Assembly: GCA_963732595.1 (NCBI GenBank)
Contig: CAVSZZ010000002.1
Coordinates: forward strand, 1 to 64,000
Length of the DNA: 64,000 nucleotides
DNA from: JAFGXF01 sp963732595
GTDB lineage: Bacteria; Chloroflexota; Anaerolineae; Anaerolineales; Anaerolineaceae
Direction of reading: 5' to 3'
The position numbers were made by a program, and so were the translations under genes. Every line of letters begins with the position of its first letter. The stretch's first letter is position 1. Shown piece after piece: positions 45,467 to 53,164 of this stretch. Under the pieces are notes generated by a model. The model was not told the origin of the DNA. It ran no database searches and saw nothing but the letters and a program-made list of their open reading frames with translations.

Positions 45467-45616
45467 TTCTTTCTCCTTTTTTGAACAATATGGATGAGTT
45501 TCATTGAATTGGACTTGAATAAAACTGTGGTCGCCACCCGGTTACCGGGGGTTGAAATGGGCTGGAAATGTTATCAAAGGCAAACCTCTCCTTTCCAAGG
45601 TGCTTATATCCATTTA
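45467..45616. repeat. Conserved intergenic leader, copy B
   Basis: Close copy of 37479-37626, with the same position between the small conserved protein and the first cargo gene. It contains the hairpin CCCGGTTACCGGG around 45538-45550, which is weaker in copy A. The two copies extend from just past one stop codon into the next coding region. Confidence 0.75.
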
Positions 45617-45886
45617 CTATTTGACATCTGGCGCATCTGCCTGGCCGGGTTCAACAGGACTGACCGAGACCAGGGGTAAACCTAAATCACGCACTTTCTT
45701 CAGCAAACCATGCAACGCGGCCTGATCGATCACGGGGCCGGTTAATAACGTATCACCGTTGTCTTCCAGCGTGATGGTCATGCCCTCAAACCTGTCGGCC
45801 CACTTGTCATCAAGGTGCCCCTTGATGCGGATTTCATATATCCCTGGCTCGTAATGATCCTGCGGTGATGCGTGTTTTTCACTCAT
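45617..45886 (-). CDS. Small conserved protein of the LuxR cassette (copy 3)
   Basis: An 89-residue protein from the ATG at 45886 (the 17 codons upstream in the longer frame lie in the promoter leader). The core GIYEIRIKGHLDDKWADRFEGMTITLEDNGDTLLTGPVIDQAALHGLLKKVRDLGLPLVSVSPVEPGQ aligns with copies 1 and 2, although copy 3 is the most diverged at the N-terminus. It is first gene behind the promoter at 45958. Family and function are unknown. Confidence 0.8.
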   Translation of the reverse strand: MSEKHASPQDHYEPGIYEIRIKGHLDDKWADRFEGMTITLEDNGDTLLTGPVIDQAALHGLLKKVRDLGLPLVSVSPVEPGQADAPDVK

Positions 45887-45957
45887 GTTGTACCTCGTAC
45901 ATTTTTCTCTATATGAATGGGTCTTCTTGTGTTGCATTCGTTCTTACCTTCGGCCAC

Positions 45958-46015
45958 AATATAACAATTAATGTGGGGGGATGTCTTCCCCATATGTGGG
46001 GATGTGTGTGGGGAT
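45958..46015 (-). promoter_or_regulatory. Promoter and operator of LuxR cassette 3
   Basis: -35 AAGACA (45982-45987), 18-bp spacer, -10 TATATT (45958-45963). Inverted half-sites TTCCCC...GGGGAT (45986-46003) plus a second GGGGAT exactly 12 bp on (46010-46015). GGGGAT resembles the E. coli MalT box, whose known consensus is GGGGA(T/G)GAGG. The half-site is unlike those of cassettes 1 and 2, while the promoter geometry is the same. Confidence 0.75.
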
Positions 46016-46046
46016 ATTTTAGGAAGGAGGCCGGGGATATAAAGAG

Positions 46047-46069
46047 CCCTGCCAGTTTATCTGGCAGGG
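46047..46069 (-). terminator. Terminator of LuxR gene 3
   Basis: 9-bp stem CCCTGCCAG/CTGGCAGGG with a TTTAT loop, followed leftward by CTCTTTAT. It lies 39 bp after the LuxR stop and before the cassette 3 promoter. Confidence 0.8.
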
Positions 46070-46107
46070 TTAAATGGATTCCTGGCTCGGGTAATGCTTT
46101 TACGTTG

Positions 46108-48957
46108 CTAGATCAAATTCAACTCAGCCGCCCGTTTGACAGCTGCCCGGCGACTATTGACATTGAGTTTACTGTAGATGCTCTTGGTATGCGTACGGAC
46201 TGTGCTCAAAGCGATCACAAGTTCACGGGCGATCTCCGGCCCAGAAAGCTCGGTTTTGAACATTCGAAGAACTTCAAGCTCACGCTGGCTTAGCGGCTCG
46301 GTTAGAGGCTCACCGTCTCCCCTTTCCCCTGCTGGTCGGGGACTTCGCCGGTGTCCTTCCGGGAGCACAGCGAGGGGGGTGGGGAGAGGAGATTTGCCTG
46401 CACTACTCGATTGCTCCGCTTCAAACCCCCTGCTCTGCGCGCGGGGGCGTTCCAGTGCTGCCAGCAGCTTGCCGGTGTAGTCTGGCATAATCCCACGCGA
46501 GGCCGCTTCGCGAAGCAGTTGCGTCATGGGTGAGCCTTCATCCACAAACATGCGGACGTAACCCTCCGGCTCAGCCAACGCAAGAGCAAGCTGCAAAGGC
46601 AAAAGAGCAGCAGGGAGGTCGCCTTGCGCATGATAAGCTATCGCCTGCAATACCAGGATTTCGATCACGCTTCCCTTCCCCCCGCGTTCTTCCGCGGCTT
46701 TCAGCAGGCGCTCCAACAGCCCCATTACCTCAGAAATGGAGCCATCAGAATGGTCACTCAGATAGCGGGCCAGGAGCACCCTGGCCAGGGTGATGTGATC
46801 GAACTCGCGCAGGTAGCTAATTTCGTTTTCAACGGACAAGCCCTGCTCATGCGCCCAGCCCAGGGCTTCACCCAACCGCCCCTGGGCCACCCACACCCGT
46901 GTCTTCCGCGTCGCGATTGGACGCACATTCGGGGAAAAGGCACCATCGTACAGGCGCTCGGCCTGGTCAAGCAGGTCGAGCGCGCCATCCAGATCGCCCT
47001 GGGCCTCCCGTATGCGCGCCATCGCCGCGCACCAGCGATACGGGTTTTGTTGTAACCCGGCAAGCTCACCAAGAGCCTGGCTTGTGAGCAGGTGCTGCGT
47101 GGCGGCTTCCAGATCGTTATGCTCCCTGTGAAGGCTGCTCATGCCGACGTGCATATCTGCCGCTCCCTGCAGGACTGGCGCGCCCGGCTCCGTGGCCCAT
47201 TGCAATGCCTGCTCATAGGTGGTCATTGCCTCGTGGAGACAGCCTTGCGCGATCTGAATATCAGCCAGGACGATTGCGCCGCCGATGGCGGCAGAGATGA
47301 ACCCGCCTAGCCGCAGATTCACCACGCCCTCGGCAGTCATCCGTCGGGCGGTGTCGAGATCCCCGCTCGTCCATGCGGCAAGCCCCAGCTGCGAAGCTGC
47401 CCCACCGAGCATCAGATGGTCGTCCTCAGGTGCGAGATCGAGCACCCGTCGAGCGTTTTTCACGGTCTCGGGCATATCACCCCGGGCCAGGGCCAGCCCG
47501 GCACGGATAATGGCGATCATACCCGGCACACGGCGAAATTCCTCTTTGTCTACGACGATCATCCTCCCCGCCAGGGATTCCGGTCGCTCGTGCATGTCAG
47601 CCGTCGTGTCCAGCCACCGTTCGGCGTCCCGCAGCCGGAGTTCCACGCCCCCGAGCTCGCCGCAAGACATTGACACCGAGGCATACCAGGTACTGAGCAC
47701 GGGCCTGAGGCGGACCAGCTCGTCGGGGATTGCCTTTAGCCAGCCCAGCAGCGTGGCAAACTGTCGGCTGCGATTCATGGCTGGCATGGCCAACTCGACC
47801 AGGTCCGCGGCGCGCGCGAAATCCCCGGCGGCCAGCGAGTGGCGGATGGCATCGTGAGGCAGACCGTTTTTCTCATACCACTCGCTCGCCCGCCTGTGCA
47901 GGACGGATACCCCCTCTGGCTGCGTCCCCATCAGATGTTCTTGCAGAACATCGGCGAAGAGATGGTGATAGCGATACCACTGGCGCTGATCATCGAGCGG
48001 AATGACGAACAGGTTGCCTCGCTCCAGGGCGTTAAGCATCTCTTTGCCATCCATCTGTCCGGTAACAGCGTCGCACAGAGGACCCCATAACTGGTCGAGA
48101 ATGGAGGTTTGGAGCAAGAAGCTGCTGACACGTTCGGGCTGGCGTTGGAGGACCTCTTCCACCAGATAGTCCAGGATAAAACGGTGGCTGCCGGTGAAGG
48201 ATCGGATGAAACTGGCCGTGTCTGGCTGCCCCTGCATGGAGAGTGACCCTTGCAAAGCCAGGGCAGCCAGTTGCAGGCCGGCGATCCAGCCTTCGGTGCG
48301 GGCATCCAGCGCGGAAATATTCCCGGGCGAGAGATCCAGGCCCATCATCCGGTTTAGGAACTCGGCGGCTTCAGCGGGGGTGAAACGCAGGTCGGCAGCG
48401 CGCAGTTCGGTTAGTTGGCCCCGGGCGCGTAACCGGGCCAGGGGCAACTGTGGATCCTCACGAGTGGTGATGACCAGGTGCATGTGAGACGGCAGATGCT
48501 CGAGCAGAAAGGTGAGGGCTTCATCAACCGGTTTGGAATCGATCACATGGTAGTCGTCCAGAACGAGGATGAAATGATCCGGAAGAGTGGTAATTTCGTT
48601 GAGCAGGGTGGTCAGGATCGCTTCAGATGGCGGTGGCTGAGGCGATTGGAGCGCAGCTAACACGCCTGTTCCGATCTTCGGCGCAATTGTCTGCAATGCC
48701 GCCACGAGGTAAGTCAGGAAGCCAGCAAGGTCGTTATCCCCTTCATCCAACGACAACCAGGCGACCTTCCGATCACAACCCGCTACCCATTCACTGACAA
48801 GTGTGGTTTTACCAAAGCCGGCGGAAGCAGAGGTAAGGGTCAGTTTGCGGCCCGAAGAGAGACCCTCGTTCAGCCGCTCGATCAGGCGGGGGCGGAGAAC
48901 AATTTTAGACCGAAGTGAGGGGATATAAAGTTTCGTCGCTAAAATTGGAGCGGACAT
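46108..48957 (-). CDS. MalT-type LuxR family regulator (copy 3)
   Basis: 949 residues from the ATG at 48957 (MSAPILATKLYIPSLRSK), the start shared with the paralogues. Walker A is SASAGFGKTTLVSEW; here the usual P of APAGFGK is S. FILVLDDYHVIDSKPVDEAL and TTREDPQLPLARLRARGQL follow, then a TPR-like region and the HTH LSQRELEVLRMFKTELSGPEIARELVIALSTVRTHTKSIYSKLNVNSRRAAV. The linker ahead of the HTH has an extra ~35 residues (SPLPTPLAVLPEGHRRSPRPAGERGDG) encoded by a repeat-like insert at ~46310-46430. The reading frame is intact. The likely target is the promoter at 45958-46015. Confidence 0.92.
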   Translation of the reverse strand: MSAPILATKLYIPSLRSKIVLRPRLIERLNEGLSSGRKLTLTSASAGFGKTTLVSEWVAGCDRKVAWLSLDEGDNDLAGFLTYLVAALQTIAPKIGTGVLAALQSPQPPPSEAILTTLLNEITTLPDHFILVLDDYHVIDSKPVDEALTFLLEHLPSHMHLVITTREDPQLPLARLRARGQLTELRAADLRFTPAEAAEFLNRMMGLDLSPGNISALDARTEGWIAGLQLAALALQGSLSMQGQPDTASFIRSFTGSHRFILDYLVEEVLQRQPERVSSFLLQTSILDQLWGPLCDAVTGQMDGKEMLNALERGNLFVIPLDDQRQWYRYHHLFADVLQEHLMGTQPEGVSVLHRRASEWYEKNGLPHDAIRHSLAAGDFARAADLVELAMPAMNRSRQFATLLGWLKAIPDELVRLRPVLSTWYASVSMSCGELGGVELRLRDAERWLDTTADMHERPESLAGRMIVVDKEEFRRVPGMIAIIRAGLALARGDMPETVKNARRVLDLAPEDDHLMLGGAASQLGLAAWTSGDLDTARRMTAEGVVNLRLGGFISAAIGGAIVLADIQIAQGCLHEAMTTYEQALQWATEPGAPVLQGAADMHVGMSSLHREHNDLEAATQHLLTSQALGELAGLQQNPYRWCAAMARIREAQGDLDGALDLLDQAERLYDGAFSPNVRPIATRKTRVWVAQGRLGEALGWAHEQGLSVENEISYLREFDHITLARVLLARYLSDHSDGSISEVMGLLERLLKAAEERGGKGSVIEILVLQAIAYHAQGDLPAALLPLQLALALAEPEGYVRMFVDEGSPMTQLLREAASRGIMPDYTGKLLAALERPRAQSRGFEAEQSSSAGKSPLPTPLAVLPEGHRRSPRPAGERGDGEPLTEPLSQRELEVLRMFKTELSGPEIARELVIALSTVRTHTKSIYSKLNVNSRRAAVKRAAELNLI
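46310..46430. repeat. Repeat-like insert inside LuxR gene 3
   Basis: The stretch CTCCCCTTTCCCCTGCTGGT ... CGAGGGGGGTGGGGAGAGGAG has the look of the intergenic palindromes elsewhere in the window but lies in frame within the linker between the TPR region and HTH. Copy 1 lacks it and copy 2 has a different short palindrome at the same place. Confidence 0.6.
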
Positions 48958-48969
48958 GGACCAAGTATA
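48958..48969 (-). promoter_or_regulatory. Leaderless-type promoter of LuxR gene 3
   Basis: -10 TATACT (48964-48969) in CTGTATACTTG, six bases before the ATG at 48957. The preceding GGATGTGCTG matches the region ahead of LuxR gene 1. Confidence 0.65.
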
Positions 48970-48994
48970 CAGCACATCCGCTTTCATGATCTCT

Positions 48995-49337
48995 GGCATA
49001 CGGCAGCTTTGTTGATGATCAACCTGGGAGTAGCGGTTTTCGCCGTTTCAAAGATGCTGATCATTCACAACCATGCGTCACCTTTGAAATCTACAGTCAT
49101 GTCAATAGCGGGCAGCAAGAAGAGGTTGCCAGGTTGATGGATGAACTGGTTGTTCCGATCGAAGTGGAATTACAGACACCTGAGCTCGTTATACGTGAAA
49201 AAATGCCAAACGATCTGCACCATCTGCACCTTAATTTCGGGGAAAATGCAATAAGTCCCGTGAGAACAGGACTTATTGATGAAGCAGGACCACTAGAGAA
49301 GGTGCCCCTGGAGGGATTTGAACCCCCAACCAACTGA
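48995..49337 (+). pseudogene. C-terminal remnant of a tyrosine recombinase (phage-type integrase), frameshifted
   Basis: Rightward, one frame gives ALLMINLGVAVFAVSKML and, after a shift near 49060, another gives HSQPCVTFEIYSHVNSGQQEEVARLMDELV. The histidine-rich turn and TxxIYSHV with the catalytic-type tyrosine are the end of a tyrosine recombinase catalytic domain. The last codons run into the tRNA fragment (EGFEPPTN, a peptide typical of antisense tRNA reading). The N-terminal ~80% of the gene is gone, cut by the LuxR gene 3 promoter region. Confidence 0.75.
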
Positions 49338-49475
49338 TTCGAAGGAACTAACTACGGCGTCCACAGTGTCCATAGCGTGCTAAATCGTCCATATTGTCCA
49401 CAAAACTGCAGTGAAATCGTCCACAGTGTCCATAGTGTCCATAGTTTCTACTGGCGTTGCACGCGGGTGGCACGC
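49301..49475. mobile_element. Attachment-site scar: tRNA 3' half joined to a phage-like tail
   Basis: 49301-49345, read on the minus strand, is the 3' half of a tRNA: anticodon-loop CTTCGAA, then a T-arm with the GGTTCAAAT loop pattern and acceptor CAGGGGC. Unlike the scar at 23922, its T-arm differs from the intact tRNA-Arg. The adjoining GTCCACAGTGTCCATAGCGTGC ... CTACTGGCGTTGCACGCGGG tail matches 23981-24060. The integrase remnant runs into it from the left, as in many tRNA-inserted elements. Confidence 0.7.
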
Positions 49476-49508
49476 GATCATAAGAAAGGCAGACTCATTA
49501 TTATTTTT

Positions 49509-49853
49509 TCAGTGTTTAACCGGTATTCCCCATAATGAAACAAAATATTCATTGCTATTATTTTGGTCTGTTATAAATAATAATTTTCCATCGGGGCTGA
49601 AATCTATGACTGATCTGACCTGCCCCTCAAAAACAGATCCATCCGATTCTGTGTCCACGCTAATCACAGGGGCAGTAAAATCACATGAGTGGTTGTCAAT
49701 AATTAACAATTGACCATCCTTGAGATAAGCAATATTACCTTCGTAATTACCAATCCATAGACTCGCCTTCTGATTAAACTCAGAATTACCGCCTTGACTC
49801 ACACCCAAAAGTTCTATTGGATCATAAACCCGGTTGATTGAAGTTTCCTCCAC
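49509..49853 (-). CDS. Fragment of a WD40/beta-propeller-like protein
   Basis: A 114-residue frame. The segment VRSVIDFSPDGKLLFITDQNNSNEYFVSLWGI has the SPDGK...LW blade pattern of WD40-type propellers. There is no signal peptide, and one to two blades cannot fold into a propeller alone, so this is probably the C-terminal remnant of a larger gene. No ribosome site is evident before the ATG. It is flanked by mobile-element debris. It may still be expressed, but I think it is a relic. Confidence 0.4.
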   Translation of the reverse strand: MEETSINRVYDPIELLGVSQGGNSEFNQKASLWIGNYEGNIAYLKDGQLLIIDNHSCDFTAPVISVDTESDGSVFEGQVRSVIDFSPDGKLLFITDQNNSNEYFVSLWGIPVKH

Positions 49854-50068
49854 GAAGCTGTGACACGTACAGTATAATCTTAAGTGAAAAATGATCCCTG
49901 AAAATAATGGGGGGTATTCAACACCCGACGTACCCTACTCCGATATAAAAAGAGGTAACCATGGAAATGAAACAATACTATAACCAAAGAGGCGAGTAGG
50001 GCACAAATATTTTGGCGATCCTTGATTGAGGTGCTATCAATTGGGGAATTTCAAAGAGGAGTGAAGAA

Positions 50069-52267
50069 TTGAACAGTAGAAAAATATTTTGGCTAATAAT
50101 CAGCATATGTTTGCTTATATCGGTCCTGGTTGGGTGTAACACTCCAGAAATTCCTGTTCAGGAACACACAATAACACCTACCTCTGAGCCACATGCTTTT
50201 GTTTGGAATGTAATTACTCAACCGCGAGCAATATATGGCGTCAGAGACATGACTCTAGGGAATGATCAAAGCCTGTGGTTAACTGGCGATATTGGGGTTG
50301 TGCAAATGAACCTAGATACAGGTGATTATTTACTCTTTAATTACAAAAATGATATGCCTGGTTACAGTGGCAGCGATATCCTGACTGATTCTCAAGGAGG
50401 AATTTGGGTCGTCTGGGATCATTCTACCTACAGAGGTTACGGCGTGTCGCGCTACTTTGAGGGAAAATGGTTTCATTACAACATGAGCACCGGATTGGCA
50501 AACGATATTGTGAATGATATGGCCTCTGCGGAGGATGGCAAAATCTGGTTTTCCACGCCAAGCGGGATATCTTGTTTTACTAACGGAAATTGGAAAACAT
50601 ATACCATGGCAGAGGGTCTGCCTTCTAATGACACTGGAGCTATCGCAGTTGGTCCCGATGGTGTGGTTTGGGCGCATACCACAGGGGGAATGGCATCATT
50701 TGATGGTAGTATTTGGACGGTATACGACGAGGAATTTTTCAAACGCGTTATTGTAAATGACGTATTTTTTGCTAGTGATGGTATGGTCTGGTTCGCTACC
50801 TCCAGGAACTTTTCCAGATTCGACGGGAAGGAATTTATCGGTTCCAGTCCACAAGAAGGCGCTCAATCTTTTGATTCTTTTACAGAAACAACTGATGGAA
50901 CCTTGTGGGCAAGGGGGAGTTCAATTCTCAATGCTGACAGGGGTATATATGCCTGGAAGAACAACCAATGGTATTACTTCCTCGAAGAAACAGGTCTTCC
51001 CACTTTCGGGGGAAATGGATTACTGGCCACCCAAGATGGTGCCCTTTGGTTAACAACTACTAGAGATGGATTGATCAGAATTACGGATTGGACTTTTTAC
51101 AATTCGGGAATTGCTACATCTGCTTCTCAACGGTTTTGTACCAGTGGCACCGGTGTGGTACTACAAGGGCATTTTTCTGTATCGGATCTGAATGCAGAGT
51201 CTTGCCTGAACGAACGCAGTTATTATGGGTCCGGTCTACAATTACCTGATGGTCGGCAAATATATTATTCACACTACGGGGTTTTTATACTTAGTCCTTC
51301 TGGAGACTATCAAGTCCTCAGCCTGTCGGTGCCAGATCCCGAGCCTGCTTTTGTTATCCCGTCATTTGACCTTTATGGCGACGACGATACTCTTCGCCTC
51401 GAATATCCGAATTTGTTTCAATTTGATGGAAAAGAGTGGCAAAACCTGAGTGAAAAGGACAAATTGTTTGATAGCGCTCAGGTAATAAAGACTGCCCCAG
51501 ATGGGAAGGTGTGGGTCGGGTCTTTTTATTCACTCTCAGTTTGGGATGGACAGATATGGGAACATTGGGCAATTGATAATGGGAATGGGGATTATGAAGA
51601 TCTTGATATCAAAAATATCGCCTTTTCTGGAAAAGACGTGTGGGTAATGGATAGATTGAGGGGCATCAGTAAATTGATAGAAGGGAACCTGAAGAATCCA
51701 CAATGGGAGCCACTTATCACCCCAAAGTATTTTTCAGATCCACAGTTTTTTGAAACTGATTCTCGAGGAGGACTTTGGGTGGCAGACGACAAAGGACTCC
51801 CAACCTACTTCGATGGAACAACCTGGCAAACATTCTCGGAGGATAAATACAAGAAAGTAATCGTTACAGCCATGGCTGTCGCTCCGGATGATAGCCTGTG
51901 GGTAGGATTCAAAGATGATCTTGGCTATGATTGGTCGAAAATCGAAGACTTGTATGACAGTTATCTCATGCGTTTTGATGGAAACAATTGGTATAACCCA
52001 GGTATAGACTTGGAACTTCCCCAAACGTATGTTCAACAAATTCTGTTCACGTCGGATGGAGATGCCTGGGTCAGTTATTTTGACCATGGTGTGGTCCGTT
52101 TTGATCCTAAAGGTGAATCCGGAACTCCTTATAACACATCCAATGTCTTCTTTACTAGTGACCAAGTGGGAATCATGAGGTTGGATGACACTGGGGCTTT
52201 ATGGTTCCGTTTAGGTGATGGTTTTGCCCGGTATGGGCTACCATTAAATGGTACTAATAATGAATAA
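50069..52267 (+). CDS. Lipoprotein with two-component-regulator-type propeller repeats
   Basis: A 732-residue protein with a lipoprotein signal (LLISVLVGC, cysteine ~23). The body holds about ten repeats of the reg_prop type (D-x-x-G-x-x-W-x-x-T/S-x-x-G-I/V: SLWLTGDIGVVQMN, GIWVVWD, KIWFSTPSGISCF, VVWAHTTGGMASFDG, MVWFATSRNFSRFDG, ALWLTTTRDGLIRI, KVWVGSFYSLSVWDG, SLWVGFK), enough for one or two beta-propellers. Usually such propellers are the sensor part of hybrid kinases; this one has no kinase domain, so it is an exported binding or sensing protein. AGAGGAGTG precedes the start. It stands alone. Confidence 0.85.
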   Translation: MNSRKIFWLIISICLLISVLVGCNTPEIPVQEHTITPTSEPHAFVWNVITQPRAIYGVRDMTLGNDQSLWLTGDIGVVQMNLDTGDYLLFNYKNDMPGYSGSDILTDSQGGIWVVWDHSTYRGYGVSRYFEGKWFHYNMSTGLANDIVNDMASAEDGKIWFSTPSGISCFTNGNWKTYTMAEGLPSNDTGAIAVGPDGVVWAHTTGGMASFDGSIWTVYDEEFFKRVIVNDVFFASDGMVWFATSRNFSRFDGKEFIGSSPQEGAQSFDSFTETTDGTLWARGSSILNADRGIYAWKNNQWYYFLEETGLPTFGGNGLLATQDGALWLTTTRDGLIRITDWTFYNSGIATSASQRFCTSGTGVVLQGHFSVSDLNAESCLNERSYYGSGLQLPDGRQIYYSHYGVFILSPSGDYQVLSLSVPDPEPAFVIPSFDLYGDDDTLRLEYPNLFQFDGKEWQNLSEKDKLFDSAQVIKTAPDGKVWVGSFYSLSVWDGQIWEHWAIDNGNGDYEDLDIKNIAFSGKDVWVMDRLRGISKLIEGNLKNPQWEPLITPKYFSDPQFFETDSRGGLWVADDKGLPTYFDGTTWQTFSEDKYKKVIVTAMAVAPDDSLWVGFKDDLGYDWSKIEDLYDSYLMRFDGNNWYNPGIDLELPQTYVQQILFTSDGDAWVSYFDHGVVRFDPKGESGTPYNTSNVFFTSDQVGIMRLDDTGALWFRLGDGFARYGLPLNGTNNE

Positions 52268-52384
52268 CTGAGAATAGACCTCTTTCTGGGTTGGTTTAGC
52301 TTAGTTGGACTAACTATTCTTTATGAAACAATAAATACATGGTAGGCTTGTGTTCACAAAACCGCAGGCAAAAGAGATAGCAAA

Positions 52385-52612
52385 ATGAGTTTTTACAAAA
52401 TTTCAGCCGCAATAGATGTAAAAGCTACCAGGAAGGTATCGTATCAATGCGAAAATTGTGGTGGTGAGTTTTCTTACAACTACACATTGAAGCGAGGTGG
52501 ATACAAGCAAGATATTACAGGTAAGCACTTTCAGACTCAAACTGCAACCAAACTTCAAGGGGATGCATATATTGAAACGGTAGATGCATTAAAAAAGAAA
52601 TCAGCACGATGA
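52385..52612 (+). CDS. Small protein with one CxxC pair
   Basis: 75 residues: KVSYQCENCGGEFSYNYTLKRGGYKQ. Only one CxxC is present, so a zinc ribbon would need a second pair from a partner or a dimer. The next gene, which overlaps by four bases, begins with KCPGCGYTQSWM, and the two may share a site. Function unknown. Low GC compared with the neighbours suggests acquired DNA. Confidence 0.55.
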   Translation: MSFYKISAAIDVKATRKVSYQCENCGGEFSYNYTLKRGGYKQDITGKHFQTQTATKLQGDAYIETVDALKKKSAR

Positions 52613-52947
52613 ATGAGAAAAATAATTATGGTTATGAAAAATGTCCTGGCTGTGGTTATACCCAATCATGGATGCAGTCATCACAAATCTCTAAAACCTT
52701 CATTACACCGTTTATTATTGTAACGATGATGTTAGTTGCGGCTGCATTCATTGTTCCAGCCTTAGAATTATTTCCTATTAGCCTTGCCCTCTCATGTGTA
52801 TCGTCATTTGTTTTGTGGGTAGTAATTTGTCTGATTATTATAGGGGTTTCAAGTAAAAGATTAAATAATTCGGATAATAAATTTGGAGAGATAAAAATTA
52901 AGAATACGCCAACAGTGGTATGGAGCGATCCCGAGGTCGTTAGTTAG
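52609..52947 (+). CDS. Small membrane protein with N-terminal CPGCG zinc-ribbon half
   Basis: 112 residues. The N-terminal KCPGCGYTQSWMQ is a half zinc ribbon, followed by two helices (FITPFIIVTMMLVAAAFIVPALEL and LALSCVSSFVLWVVICLIIIGV) and a polar tail. It is coupled to the preceding CxxC protein by ATGA overlap. A CCTTCC...GGAAGG hairpin near 53100-53120 may end the transcript. Function unknown. Confidence 0.55.
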   Translation: MNEKNNYGYEKCPGCGYTQSWMQSSQISKTFITPFIIVTMMLVAAAFIVPALELFPISLALSCVSSFVLWVVICLIIIGVSSKRLNNSDNKFGEIKIKNTPTVVWSDPEVVS

Positions 52948-53164
52948 ATTTGCCTAAACAGTATATATGATGTAAAAGATAGAAAATAACCTCGTAAGGT
53001 TACTACCATTATTATTCCCTCGCGGGGATATCATTAATATTGATAGAAATTTAGATCGGCGATTATAGTCTGAAACAAAGAAGGGCTTAGAAATGCAGTC
53101 CTTCCATTACCGGAAGGGGCTTTCTGATTCTATGGCATAATCTCAGTGTATAAACAGTCCGAAT

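Noticed and set aside
37479..45616. CRISPR-like arrays
   Set aside because: The repeats in the window are dispersed, palindromic and unequal; there is no regular repeat-spacer unit and no cas gene.
49610..49640. A CTGCCCCTCAAAAACAGATCC string resembling the IS3 end at 53168
   Set aside because: It lies within the WD40-like fragment and no transposase sequence follows; similarity is short and may be chance.
52385..52947. A toxin-antitoxin pair from the two overlapping small genes
   Set aside because: The CxxC and membrane features fit zinc-ribbon proteins; no toxin or antitoxin fold is visible.
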